Below, in pieces: positions 33,332 to 42,166 of a stretch of DNA of 51,183 bases (its first letter is position 1; each line of letters opens with the position of its first letter). The notes under the pieces were generated by a model. The model was not told the origin of the DNA, searched no databases, and saw only the letters and a program-made list of their open reading frames with translations. Position numbers and translations under genes: made by a program. This stretch comes from Candidatus Rokuibacteriota bacterium (GTDB lineage: Bacteria > Methylomirabilota > Methylomirabilia > Rokubacteriales > CSP1-6), in NCBI GenBank assembly GCA_003220685.1, contig QHTE01000046.1, positions 1 to 51,183 on the forward strand, written 5' to 3'.

Positions 33332-34402
33332 ATGCGCACTCGTCGCGAGTTCGTCGAGGAAGCCGCCGGCGCGGCCGGCATCGCGTTTGTCGCGTGCAAT
33401 CTGTCGGGCGCCGCGCCGGCGCAGGCACAGACGCGGCGTCGCGAGGTCGTCGTGAACGGCCGGCGCGTCAAGACGATCGACGTGCACGCGCACTGCGCGG
33501 TGCCGGAGGCGATGGCGCTGATGGGCCGCAAGGTCGAGCCGCAGACTTTGCTCATGTCGCAGCCGGCCGATCGGATCCGCGCGATGGACGAGCAGGGCAT
33601 CGACATGGAGGCCCTGAGCATCAACCCGTACTGGTACAGGGCCGACCGCGACGTCGCGCGCGAGCTGATCCGGATCCAGAACGAGAAGCTCGCGGAGGCC
33701 TGCGCCGCGAACCCCGAGCGCTTCGTCGCGTTCGCGTCGGTGGCGCTCCAGCATCCGGACCTCGCCGCCGAGCAGCTGGAGGAGGGCGTCAAGAAGTACG
33801 GCCTGCGCGGTGCCGGTATCGGCGGCAGCGTCGCCGGCGAGGATCTGTCCGATCCGAAGTTCCATCCGTTCTGGGCCAAGGCCGAGCAGCTCGGCGTGCT
33901 CGTGTTCATGCACCCGCAGGCCGACGGCGCCGCGGGCGACCTCAAGCCGCGATTGAAGGGCAGCGGCGGGCTCGAGAACGCTATCGGCAATCCGCTCGAG
34001 ACGACGGTCGCACTCTCGCACCTGATCTTCGAGGGCACGCTCGACCGCTACCCGGGGTTGAAGATCTGCGCCGCGCACGGCGGCGGGTATTTGCCGTCCT
34101 ACGCGGCGCGCTCCGACGCGATCTGCGTGACCTTCCCCGACCGGTGCACCAAGCCGCTCAAGAAGAAGCCGACCGAGTATCTCAAGCAGCTCTACTTCGA
34201 CTCGCTCGTCTTCACGCCCGAGGCGCTACGGCATCTGGTCGCCGAGACCGGGCCGGGGCAGATCGTGATGGGCACGGACTATCCGTTTCCGTGGACGAAG
34301 ACGTCGGTCGACCACATCCTCGGCACGCCGGGTCTGACCGACGACGAGCGCGTGGCGATGCTCGGCGGCACGGCGGCGAAGCTGCTCGGGATCAAGGCGT
34401 AG
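33332..34402 (+). CDS. Exported amidohydrolase 2 family protein (ACMSD-like)
   Basis: 356 residues. MRTRREFVEEAAGAAGIAFV is a twin-arginine-style leader (RREF), with cleavage expected after AQAQ; the ATG at 33332 has GGAGGG in front and is chosen over one 12 bases earlier. Metal-site motif IDVHAHCAVPEA, then MDEQGIDMEALSINPYWYRA, LEEGVKKYGLRGAGIGGSVA, KICAAHGGGYLPSYAAR and the catalytic Asp in IVMGTDYPFPWTKTSVDHIL. This is the ACMSD/decarboxylase branch; the export signal is unusual for that branch. It overlaps the end of the convergent DUF885 gene by 11 bases. Confidence 0.88.
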   Translation: MRTRREFVEEAAGAAGIAFVACNLSGAAPAQAQTRRREVVVNGRRVKTIDVHAHCAVPEAMALMGRKVEPQTLLMSQPADRIRAMDEQGIDMEALSINPYWYRADRDVARELIRIQNEKLAEACAANPERFVAFASVALQHPDLAAEQLEEGVKKYGLRGAGIGGSVAGEDLSDPKFHPFWAKAEQLGVLVFMHPQADGAAGDLKPRLKGSGGLENAIGNPLETTVALSHLIFEGTLDRYPGLKICAAHGGGYLPSYAARSDAICVTFPDRCTKPLKKKPTEYLKQLYFDSLVFTPEALRHLVAETGPGQIVMGTDYPFPWTKTSVDHILGTPGLTDDERVAMLGGTAAKLLGIKA

Positions 34403-36257
34403 CGCGACCGCGCGCGCTCGAGGCGGCGGACGCCTTGCGCTGGGCGATCCAGCCGTCGATCCGCGCCTCGAGCACGTCGAGCGGCAGCGAGCCCTCGGTC
34501 AGCACCGCGTCGTGGAAGGCGCGGAGGTCGAACCGCGCGCCCAGCTCCCGCGCGGCGCGCTCGCGGAGCTCCAGAAACTTTCGCTGGCCGATCTTGTAGG
34601 CCAGCGCCTGGCCCGGCGAGACGATGTAGCGATCGATCTCGACCACGATCTCTCGCTCGGGCTTGGCGGAGTTGGCCTTGAAGTAGTCGATCGCCTGCTG
34701 ACGGCTCCAGCCTAAGGCGTGGATGCCCGTGTCGACCACGAGCCGCACTGCACGCCACATCTGATAGTTGAGCGCCCCGAAATGCGAGTAGGGGTCCGTG
34801 TAGAAGCCCATCTCGTGGCCGAGCGTCTCGGCATAGAGCGCCCAGCCTTCGCCGAAAGCCTCGTACCCGCCGTACTTCCTGAAGCTCGGCAGATCCGGCT
34901 GCTCCTGGGCGAGCGCGATCTGCAGGTGGTGGCCGGGCACGGCCTCGTGGAGCACCAGCGCCTCCATCTCCCACCTGGGCCGCGTCTCGACGGCCGACAG
35001 GTTGGCTCTGAAATACCCCGGCCGGCCCGCGGCCAGCGAGCCCGCGTCGTACGCGCCCGCCGGCCGCGACGCCGCGGTGTGGGCCGGCATCGGCACGACC
35101 CCATACGGCAGACGCGGCACGCGACCGAAGAGCTTGATCACCTCGGGATCGGCCCGCTTGGCGATCTCGCGATAGCCAGCTAGCAGATCCTCGGGCCGCG
35201 AGAAGAAGAAGCGCGGGTCGGCGCGGAGGAACTCGAAGAACGCGGCGAGATCCTGGGTGAAGCCGGTGGCGCGCATCACCCGCTCCATCTCGGCGCGGAT
35301 CTGTTTGACCTCGTCGAGACCGATCTCGTGAATCTGCTTCGGCGTCAGGCGCGTGGTCGTCGACTGGGCCACCCGGTAGGCGTACCAGGCCTGTCCATCG
35401 GGCAAGGCCCCGGCCGCCAGCGACTCGCGGCAGCGGGGGACGTACTCGGTCGCGAGGAAATCGCGCAGCCGCCGGAACGCCGGCAGCGTCTGTTCCTTCA
35501 GGAGCTTCGCCGCTTCGACCTTCAGGGCCTCGCGCCGGGCGGCCGGCACCGTCTCGGGAATCTTCTGGAAGGCGGTCAGGAGCGGGCTCTTCGCCGGATC
35601 CTCGACGAGGAGCGCGTCGGTCTGGGCGACGACGCTGCCGAGGGTGATCTTCGGCGGCGTGACGCCGCGACGCAATCCCTCCCTCATCGCGGCGATCGTC
35701 TGGTCGACCAGCGCGCGGGCCCCGCGTAGACGGCTCACGATGGCCTCGTAGTCCGCCGCGGTCCGGGCCGGCATCTGGTCGCCGAGCATTTGTGGGACGC
35801 TGTGATGGATGCCCCACAGCTGATTCAGCGGCATCAGCTCCCACGGAAAGCGGCGGCCCTCGAGCTGGGCCTCGGCCTGCCGCTTGAAGAGGTCGTAGTC
35901 GAGCGCATCCCGCAGCGCGAGCTTCGTGCGATCGATCGCCGCGAGAGCCTTCACCGGCAAATCGAGATCGGCCTTGCGCCGGGCGACCGCAGCCGCCGAC
36001 ACGTCGGTCCATCGATCGTTGAGCCCGGTCGCGCCGACTTCGGTGGCGAGCTCCGGGAACTCTTGCAGGAGATAGTCCCAGTGGAGATCGAAGAGCCGGC
36101 GCAGCCGCGCGCGCTCCGGAGTCTTCCCGGCCTCGGCGATCAGGCTCTCGACGCCGGCGCGGAACGAGTCCGACGGCGTGCCGAGCGCGATGCCGGGAGC
36201 CCAGAGAAGGGCGACGAGGACTCCGAGCCCGAGCAGCGCCGGCACGCGCGCGCTCAC
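34392..36257 (-). CDS. DUF885 family exported metallopeptidase-like protein
   Basis: 621 residues with signal peptide (VPALLGLGVLVALLWAPGIA). DUF885 features: ELATEVGATGLNDRWTDVSA at the start of the mature protein, and the zinc-binding HExxPGHH motif as LHEAVPGHHLQIALAQEQPD with the downstream Glu in GEGWALYAETLGHEMGFYTD. Length is standard for the family. Members behave as carboxypeptidase/aminopeptidase-like enzymes in the periplasm, with little characterised. It starts 32 bases downstream of the TauD gene on the same strand. Confidence 0.88.
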   Translation of the reverse strand: MSARVPALLGLGVLVALLWAPGIALGTPSDSFRAGVESLIAEAGKTPERARLRRLFDLHWDYLLQEFPELATEVGATGLNDRWTDVSAAAVARRKADLDLPVKALAAIDRTKLALRDALDYDLFKRQAEAQLEGRRFPWELMPLNQLWGIHHSVPQMLGDQMPARTAADYEAIVSRLRGARALVDQTIAAMREGLRRGVTPPKITLGSVVAQTDALLVEDPAKSPLLTAFQKIPETVPAARREALKVEAAKLLKEQTLPAFRRLRDFLATEYVPRCRESLAAGALPDGQAWYAYRVAQSTTTRLTPKQIHEIGLDEVKQIRAEMERVMRATGFTQDLAAFFEFLRADPRFFFSRPEDLLAGYREIAKRADPEVIKLFGRVPRLPYGVVPMPAHTAASRPAGAYDAGSLAAGRPGYFRANLSAVETRPRWEMEALVLHEAVPGHHLQIALAQEQPDLPSFRKYGGYEAFGEGWALYAETLGHEMGFYTDPYSHFGALNYQMWRAVRLVVDTGIHALGWSRQQAIDYFKANSAKPEREIVVEIDRYIVSPGQALAYKIGQRKFLELRERAARELGARFDLRAFHDAVLTEGSLPLDVLEARIDGWIAQRKASAASSARGRATP

Positions 36258-36289
36258 CGCGAGCTACCTCCGCGAATCGCCGCCGGCGC

Positions 36290-37144
36290 TCACACGCTGC
36301 GCTGCAGGAAGTCGTCCGGGCGCTCCTTGATCGACACGCGCCAGTGGATGCGGTCTTCCTCGGGGGGATAGTCGCCCGCCGCCTTGTGATACGCGCAGCG
36401 GTTGTCCCAGATCACGATATCGCCCTTGCGCCACCTGTGGCGGTACTGGCCCTCGGGCTGGATCATGTGGCCGGTCAGCTCGTCGATCAGCGCGTCGCTC
36501 TCCGCCGGCTCGAGCCCCTCGATCCGCACGATCTTGCCCGGATCGAAGTAGAGCGCCTTGCGTCCGGTCTCGGGGTGCATACGGACGATCGGATGCAAGA
36601 CCGGCTTCCAGTCGCGGTCCTCCTCGTCGAGGAGCGCGGTCGCCTTGCGTCGTCCGCCGTAGGTGAAGGCGCCGAGCCGGCCCTCGAGATGCTGCTTGAG
36701 CCGCGGCGGCAGCGCGTCGTACGCCGCGTACATGCTCGCGAACAAGGTGTCGCCGCCGCGGCTCGGCACGGCCAGCGCGTAGAGCTGCGTGGCTTTGAAC
36801 GGCTCCTGATCGTAGGCGCCGTCGGTATGCCAGCCCTCGGCGCCGCGCCGATAGATCGCCATGTCGAGCGTGCCGTCGGCGCCGAACTTGTTGACGCCGA
36901 GCAGGGTGATCTCGGGATGGTCCGGATGCCGCGTCGTCTTCGACGGGTGAGGCGTCACGAAGCCGAAGCGCCGGCTGTAGGTCAGGAAGTCCTCGATCTC
37001 GAGCTCCTGACCCGGGACCACGACGACGTTGTGGCCGAGCCAGGCACGATAGATCGCGGAGAAGCTCGCGTCGTCGAGCTTCTTGACGTCGACCCCGTGG
37101 ATCTCCGCGCCGACCTGCGGCCCGAGGCGTTCTACGTGGACCAT
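36290..37144 (-). CDS. TauD/TfdA family Fe(II)/2-oxoglutarate dioxygenase
   Basis: 284 residues starting MVHVERLGPQVGAEIHGVDV. The iron facial triad is visible: HxD in GWHTDGAYDQ and the distal His in WDNRCAYHKA, followed by the 2-oxoglutarate Arg in HWRVSIKE. The N-terminal LGPQVGAEIHGVD is typical of TauD/TfdA. Substrates in this group include taurine, 2,4-D, alkyl sulfates and other small anions; context (2-hydroxyacid dehydrogenase upstream, peptidase-like gene downstream) does not choose among them. A possible -10 TTATAT lies just upstream (about 37165). Confidence 0.92.
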   Translation of the reverse strand: MVHVERLGPQVGAEIHGVDVKKLDDASFSAIYRAWLGHNVVVVPGQELEIEDFLTYSRRFGFVTPHPSKTTRHPDHPEITLLGVNKFGADGTLDMAIYRRGAEGWHTDGAYDQEPFKATQLYALAVPSRGGDTLFASMYAAYDALPPRLKQHLEGRLGAFTYGGRRKATALLDEEDRDWKPVLHPIVRMHPETGRKALYFDPGKIVRIEGLEPAESDALIDELTGHMIQPEGQYRHRWRKGDIVIWDNRCAYHKAAGDYPPEEDRIHWRVSIKERPDDFLQRSV

Positions 37145-37203
37145 CGTCCGACCTCCCGCTCCGACATATAACACACCCGGCCGAGGAGGCCCCGTGAGCC
37201 CCG

Positions 37204-38169
37204 CTAGAACCAGCTGGCCTTGTCGACCACGTTGCGAAGCGGCAGGTCGGCGAGGAAGCGGCGCGAGTTGTCGAGCAGGATCTCGAAGCGGCGCTCGTCG
37301 AGGTGCGGGCCGTGGCCGGCGGTGTGGGGCGTGATGAGCACGCCCGGCATCGTCCACAGCGGGTGATCGGCCGGAAGCGGCTCCTGCTCGAAGACGTCGA
37401 GGCCGGCGCCGGCGATCTCGCCCGCCCGGAGCGCCGCCACCAGGTCGTCGAGCCGCGTCGTCATGCCGCGGCCGATGTTGATGAAAAACGCGGTGCGCTT
37501 CATGAGCTGAAAGCGCGCGCGCTGCATGAAGTGCTCCGTCGCCGGCGTGTGCGGCACCGTCAGGATGACGAAGTCCGCCAGCGGCAGGAGCGAATCGAGC
37601 GCATCGGGCCCGTCGAGCTTCACGACGCCCGGCGGGGCGTCGCGGCGCCGCGCGTCGATCCCCATCACGTGCATCCCGAACGAGGCCGCGAGCCGCGCGG
37701 CCTCGCTGCCGATGCCGCCGACCCCGACGATCAGGGCGGTGGCCTCGGGCAGGTGGATCACGCCGCCGTCCATGGGCTCGCGGCGCCACTCGCGCCTGAG
37801 CTGCCGCGGCAGGTAGTGATGGAACCCGCGGGCGAACGCCAGGACGAAGGCCATGATGTGGGCGCCGATGTGGTCGTTGTAGATCTCGCGGAAGTTGGTC
37901 ACGGTGGCCGCGTGCGCGATCAGCGCCGGCGAGTAGTAGCCGGCGGGCGGCGCCGCCTGCGGCGCCTGGAGCCAGCGCAGGCGCCGGGCCTCGCGGAGCA
38001 GCACGTCCGGCATCGTCCCGAACGCCGCCTCGGCGTCGGCGACGACGCGCGCGGCCTCGGTCTCGGTCTCGGCCACCACGACGGAGAGCTGGGGCAGCGC
38101 GGACCCGAGCCGCGACGCCCAGCCGCGCGTCGTCGGAGTCTGCGGAGGCAGCATCAGGAGCGTCGGCAT
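37204..38169 (-). CDS. D-2-hydroxyacid dehydrogenase, NAD(P)-dependent
   Basis: 321 residues starting MPTLLMLPPQTPTTRGWASR. NAD-binding motif VGVGGIGSEAARLAASFGM, catalytic Arg in INIGRGMTTRLDDL, Glu in LDVFEQEPLP and His in LITPHTAGHGP, a complete catalytic triad for this superfamily. The N-terminal domain is divergent from glycerate and lactate dehydrogenases, as in the GhrA-like group. It would reduce a 2-keto acid or oxidise the D-hydroxyacid. It has its own promoter at 38188-38216, between it and the MFS gene. Confidence 0.92.
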   Translation of the reverse strand: MPTLLMLPPQTPTTRGWASRLGSALPQLSVVVAETETEAARVVADAEAAFGTMPDVLLREARRLRWLQAPQAAPPAGYYSPALIAHAATVTNFREIYNDHIGAHIMAFVLAFARGFHHYLPRQLRREWRREPMDGGVIHLPEATALIVGVGGIGSEAARLAASFGMHVMGIDARRRDAPPGVVKLDGPDALDSLLPLADFVILTVPHTPATEHFMQRARFQLMKRTAFFINIGRGMTTRLDDLVAALRAGEIAGAGLDVFEQEPLPADHPLWTMPGVLITPHTAGHGPHLDERRFEILLDNSRRFLADLPLRNVVDKASWF

Positions 38170-38187
38170 CGATGTGGACTCGCCGCG

Positions 38188-38216
38188 AGCTTAGTGGCCG
38201 CGGCGGGTGGGGTCAA
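38188..38216 (-). promoter_or_regulatory. Promoter of the D-2-hydroxyacid dehydrogenase gene
   Basis: Minus strand TTGACC (38216-38211), 17-base spacer, TAAGCT (38193-38188), 19 bases before the ATG, squeezed between the upstream MFS stop (38221) and this start. Confidence 0.6.
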
Positions 38217-38220
38217 GCGG

Positions 38221-39534
38221 TCAGACCGCGCCGGCGGGCGCGGGCTCGCTCGGCGGGACACTGCCGGCCGGACCGGCGACGGCGTCGCCGTCCTTCCGGG
38301 TCATCACGGCGCGCGGCAGGAGCGGAATGAACACGAGGATCAGCGCCGTCGTTCCGGCGTTGAGCCACACGAGCTGGTTGAAGACCCAGCCCCGGCTGTC
38401 GATCAGCCACGAGCCGGTCACGTCCGATCCGCCCAGCGCGAAGTTGCGCGCGCTCATCATCAGGGCGAACCCGAGGCTCTCGCAGCCCGGCGGGGTCGAG
38501 CGCACCGCCAGATCCATGAGCGCCAGCTCCGAGCAGATCACCGCGAGGCCCACGGTCGCGTGGATGAACGGCGCCGTCGCGTGGCCGTACCCGAGATACA
38601 GGAGCGTCCCGATCGCGTTCGCCGCGATCGCCGTCGTCAGGAGCTGGCGCAGGTTGAACCGGCGGCACGCGACGCCGTAGAGCAGCGCGCCGACGAGCCC
38701 GGCCGCGCCCTCGATGCTCTCCATCAGCCCGATGTAGGGGGCGCTGAAGCTCAGGGTGTCCGTCTGCATGTACAGGAGCGGTGTCGTGAAGCCGGGCGAG
38801 ATGTAGACGAGGGCGAGAAACGTTCCGCTCGCCCAGAGCGTCCTCGATCTGAACAGGATCGAGAGCTCGTGGCCCGCGCTGGTGAGCACGTCCCGGTCGT
38901 GGACCGCCACCGGCCGCTCCGTCAGGACAAAGAACGTCGTCAGCGCGAGCACGAGGAGCAGCGCCGTGGCGATACCGACGGTCCACCCGAATGTGGCCGC
39001 CGCGAGGTAGCCCCCGAGGATCCCGTTGCCGAGCGACACCGCGCTCTGGAGCGCCTGGCGGATCGAGGTCACGCGCCCGGAGATGCCGTACTTCTGGCCC
39101 GCCTCCACCATGAGCCCGCCCATCACCGTGCTGGCGATGACCATGAACGCGTTGGCGCCGAACGCCGCGAGCAGCAGCGGCAGATACGTTCGAGGCACCA
39201 CCCCCATCAGGAACCAGCAGACCGCCGCCATGCCCGAGCCGAGCAGCATGTAGTGCCGCCGCCGCGTGCCGAAGAGCGGAAACGCGTCGGACAGGATGCC
39301 GGCCAGCGGCTTCACGTTCCAGGCGAAGGTCGCCACGACCATGAACGCCGCCAGCGTCTGCGCGTTGAAGTGGAGCTGGTTCTTCAGGAGAAACTGGAGC
39401 GGGAGCCGCCCGATGACGCCGGGCTGCGCGATCGTCGTGACGAACGCGCCGAGCCCGACCATGACGTAGTACTGGCGCAGGGTAAGGCCCGTGTCGGGCA
39501 CCCCCGGACGGTCTCGCGCTTCCAAACGCTTCAC
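38221..39534 (-). CDS. MFS/BT1 (folate-biopterin transporter)-like membrane protein
   Basis: 437 residues from a GTG overlapping the livM stop (GTGA). Twelve hydrophobic segments. The segment FAWNVKPLAGILSDAFPLFG followed by TRRRHYMLLGSGMAAVCWFL matches the K-P-x-x-G-x-L-S-D-x-x-P-x-x-G-x-R-R-R-Y signature of the BT1 folate-biopterin carrier family, a branch of the MFS found in cyanobacteria and protists. Translational coupling to the end of a Liv operon is unusual and may link it to the same substrate. Export of a pathway product is another possibility. Confidence 0.82.
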   Translation of the reverse strand: MKRLEARDRPGVPDTGLTLRQYYVMVGLGAFVTTIAQPGVIGRLPLQFLLKNQLHFNAQTLAAFMVVATFAWNVKPLAGILSDAFPLFGTRRRHYMLLGSGMAAVCWFLMGVVPRTYLPLLLAAFGANAFMVIASTVMGGLMVEAGQKYGISGRVTSIRQALQSAVSLGNGILGGYLAAATFGWTVGIATALLLVLALTTFFVLTERPVAVHDRDVLTSAGHELSILFRSRTLWASGTFLALVYISPGFTTPLLYMQTDTLSFSAPYIGLMESIEGAAGLVGALLYGVACRRFNLRQLLTTAIAANAIGTLLYLGYGHATAPFIHATVGLAVICSELALMDLAVRSTPPGCESLGFALMMSARNFALGGSDVTGSWLIDSRGWVFNQLVWLNAGTTALILVFIPLLPRAVMTRKDGDAVAGPAGSVPPSEPAPAGAV

Positions 39535-40592
39535 TCCCGTGTCGCGCCGAGGCCTCGTGGAGACGACGTCGCGGCGTCGGCGGCGGCGGGCGCCGCCGCG
39601 GTCATCCGCAGCGGCGCCGGGGGCTCGCGGCGGACGCTGAGCCAGTCGCCCCCGAGGCGCCCGCGAACCAGCGGCCAGAGACCGTCCGGCTCGAACAGGA
39701 TGGCCGCGATGGCGACCAAGCCGAGCCCGATCAGGTACCAGCCGGCCGAGAGCCCGAATACGACCGTGAGGGCCTCGCGGAGCGCGAAGTAGATGATGAC
39801 GCCGAGGATCGGACCCTCGAGCGTGCCGATGCCGCCGATGATCACGATGATCATCATCGCGACCACCCAGTTCGGATCGAACGCGAACCCGGGCGCGACG
39901 TAGAGGGTCGCCGTGAAGTTGACCGCGCCGGCCAGGCCGCATCCGGCGGCGGCGACCACGAAGGCGATGAAGCGGTTGCGCCACACGTCCACGCCGATGC
40001 CGGCCGCCGCCACCTCGTTGTCCCGCACGGTCATCAAGCCGAGGCCGACGCGCGATCGCAGCAGCGCATAGGTGCCGAAGACGGACGCGACCGCGATCGC
40101 GGCGCTCAGCCAGAAGGTCAGCGGCTCGAGCCAACGCGGGTCGACCAGGCGCGCGGTCGGCAGCCCGATACCGCGCTCGCCGCCGAGCCGCTCGGTCTTG
40201 GAGACGAGCAGGGACACGACTTCCGAGAACACCCACGTGCCGATCGCGAAGTACGCTTCGCGGAGCCTGAACATGAAGAGCGCGACGATCGCGGCCACCG
40301 CCGCGCAGAGCAGCGGCGCGAGCGGCAGCACCCAGAACGGCGCGACCTTCAAGGAGATCGAGGCGAAGAACAGGCAATAGGCGCCGAGTCCGACGAACAC
40401 CTGTTGCCCCATGGACACGAGCCCGGCGTAGCCGGCCAGCAGATTCCACATCTGCGCCATGGCGAGCATCAGCATCGCCTCGGACAGGAAGCGCTGCGCG
40501 CCCTCGCCGATCACCCACGGCGCCGCGGCGAGCGCGAGGACGCCGAGCGCGGCGATCGCCCACGCCCGATAGGCGTGCCGGTCGCGCGTCAC
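39531..40592 (-). CDS. livM: Branched-chain amino acid-type ABC transporter permease, LivM
   Basis: 353 residues from a GTG (VTRDRHAYRAWAIAALGVLA) that overlaps the livH stop. Family features: NLLAGYAGLVSMGQQVFVGL, LRSRVGLGLMTVRDNEVAAA (coupling loop), FTATLYVAPGFAFDPNWVVA and IIGGIGTLEGPILGVIIYFA. The tail of about 45 residues is Ala/Pro-rich and probably disordered. It is the permease partner of LivH in the second Liv system and belongs to a different subgroup from the 25.6-kb copy. Confidence 0.92.
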   Translation of the reverse strand: MTRDRHAYRAWAIAALGVLALAAAPWVIGEGAQRFLSEAMLMLAMAQMWNLLAGYAGLVSMGQQVFVGLGAYCLFFASISLKVAPFWVLPLAPLLCAAVAAIVALFMFRLREAYFAIGTWVFSEVVSLLVSKTERLGGERGIGLPTARLVDPRWLEPLTFWLSAAIAVASVFGTYALLRSRVGLGLMTVRDNEVAAAGIGVDVWRNRFIAFVVAAAGCGLAGAVNFTATLYVAPGFAFDPNWVVAMMIIVIIGGIGTLEGPILGVIIYFALREALTVVFGLSAGWYLIGLGLVAIAAILFEPDGLWPLVRGRLGGDWLSVRREPPAPLRMTAAAPAAADAATSSPRGLGATRE

Positions 40593-41455
40593 GCGCGCAC
40601 CCGGAACAGGCCGCTGGGCCTCAGCAGCACGCCGACCAGGAACAGGAGATGGGCGTAGAGCGGCCCGGCGTTCGGATCGAGCCTGAGCCCGACGAGCTCG
40701 GCCACGCCGAGCGTGATCCCGCCGAGCATCGCGCCCCAGAACGTGCCCAGTCCGCCGAGGACGACGACCTCGAACGCGATCAGCAGCCGCTCGACGCCGG
40801 AGTACGGCGTGAAGGACGCGCGGATCGCGAGCAGCATGCCGGCCACGCTGGCCAGCGCCAGCGAGAGGCCCATCACGAGGTTGTAGACGCGGCCCGGATT
40901 CACGCCCATCAGACGCACGACATCGCGATGGTCGGCCGTCGCGCGCACGATCCGGCCGAACCGCGTTCGCGTCAGGAGCAGCTGCAACGCCGTGAAGAGC
41001 GCCACCGAGAGCGCCAGGATCAGGAGCGGGAGGACCCCGATGTGCAGGCCGCCGATGCCCGCGCTCGCCTGCGCCAGCTGGCCGGCCTGCAGATGGCGGG
41101 GGTCGGCGCCGTAGACCTCCACCATGAGGTTCCGCACGACCACCGCCACCCCGAAGGTCAACAAGATCGCGGCGAACGGATCGGGCCGGGTGACGACCCG
41201 GTTGATCAAAACCGCCTGGAGCCCGAAGCCGAGGACGAACGCGATCGCCGCCACCGGGAGCAAGAGCGCGAGCGGGTGGAGCCACGGGACCACGCCGATG
41301 AGCGACACGCCGATGAACGCGCTCAGCACGATGAACTCGCCGTGCGAGAGGTTGACCACGCGCATCACGCCAACGATGAGCGCGAGGCCGACGCCGAGCA
41401 GACCGTAGAGCCCGCCGTAGAGGACGCCGTTGATGATCGTCTCGACCCAGATCAT
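40589..41455 (-). CDS. livH: Branched-chain amino acid-type ABC transporter permease, LivH
   Basis: 288 residues with about eight helices, starting MIWVETIINGVLYGGLYGLL. Landmarks: MRVVNLSHGEFIVLSAFIGV, RIVRATADHRDVVRLMGVNP (coupling loop), LGGLGTFWGAMLGGITLGVA and the C-terminal VLLRPSGLFRVRA. It starts 12 bases after the livF stop. Sequence similarity to the first LivH is limited to the family motifs. Confidence 0.93.
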   Translation of the reverse strand: MIWVETIINGVLYGGLYGLLGVGLALIVGVMRVVNLSHGEFIVLSAFIGVSLIGVVPWLHPLALLLPVAAIAFVLGFGLQAVLINRVVTRPDPFAAILLTFGVAVVVRNLMVEVYGADPRHLQAGQLAQASAGIGGLHIGVLPLLILALSVALFTALQLLLTRTRFGRIVRATADHRDVVRLMGVNPGRVYNLVMGLSLALASVAGMLLAIRASFTPYSGVERLLIAFEVVVLGGLGTFWGAMLGGITLGVAELVGLRLDPNAGPLYAHLLFLVGVLLRPSGLFRVRA

Positions 41456-41467
41456 GCGCGCTCCGCC

Positions 41468-42166
41468 TCAGGTCCCAAAGTAGGCGCGCGACAGCTGCTC
41501 GAGGCCGAGGCCGCGCGCCGACCCGTGCAAGGTCACCCGCCCCTTGAGCAGGCAATAGACTCGATCGGCCGCGCCGGCGGCGCGCTTGACGTCCTGCTCG
41601 ACCAGGACGATCGAGGCGCCCTCGTCCCGGATGCGTCCGAGCGACGCGTAGATCTGATCGATGACGAGGGGGGCCAGGCCGAGCGAGATCTCGTCGCACA
41701 GGAGAAGCTTCGGATTCGACATGAGCGCGCGGCCGATCGCGACCATGTGCTGCTGACCTCCCGAGAGCGCATCGGGCCATTGCCGTCGGCGCTCGTGCAG
41801 CACCGGGAACAGCTCGTAGACGCGCGCCAGGTTCCACGAGCCCGGGCGCCGATTGAGCGCGCCCATCAGGAGGTTCTCCTCCACGGTCAGCGACGGGAAG
41901 AGCAGGCGGCCCTCCGGCACCAGCGACAGCCCGAGTCGCGAGATGCGCTCGGCCGGCTGCCCGCCGATCGGCTCGCCGCCGAAGCGGATCTCGCCGCGCC
42001 GGCTGCCGATCAGCCCGACCAGGCACTTGAGAAAGGTCGTCTTGCCCGCGCCGTTGGCGCCGATGAGCGCCACCGTCTCGCCGGCCTCGACGTGGAGCGT
42101 GACGCCGAAGAGCGCCTGGAAATCGCCGTAGAACGCGTCGAGCGCCTGGACCTCAAGCAACGTCAT
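41468..42166 (-). CDS. livF: Branched-chain amino acid-type ABC transporter ATP-binding protein, LivF
   Basis: 232 residues starting MTLLEVQALDAFYGDFQALF. Walker A GANGAGKTTF, the LivF segment LVPEGRLLFPSLTVEENLLM, canonical signature ALSGGQQHMVAIGRALMSNP, Walker B LLLCDEISLGLAPLVIDQIY (with Cys before the catalytic Asp-Glu) and an H-loop position occupied by Gln in VLVEQDVKRA, as is usual in LivF. It overlaps the livG end by 14 bases. Confidence 0.93.
   Translation of the reverse strand: MTLLEVQALDAFYGDFQALFGVTLHVEAGETVALIGANGAGKTTFLKCLVGLIGSRRGEIRFGGEPIGGQPAERISRLGLSLVPEGRLLFPSLTVEENLLMGALNRRPGSWNLARVYELFPVLHERRRQWPDALSGGQQHMVAIGRALMSNPKLLLCDEISLGLAPLVIDQIYASLGRIRDEGASIVLVEQDVKRAAGAADRVYCLLKGRVTLHGSARGLGLEQLSRAYFGT

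Noticed and set aside
37303..39792. 829-codon plus-strand open frame
   Set aside because: It lies opposite the D-2-hydroxyacid dehydrogenase and BT1-like genes, which have clear motifs; its sequence is low-complexity Arg/His/Asp, typical of antisense GC-rich DNA.
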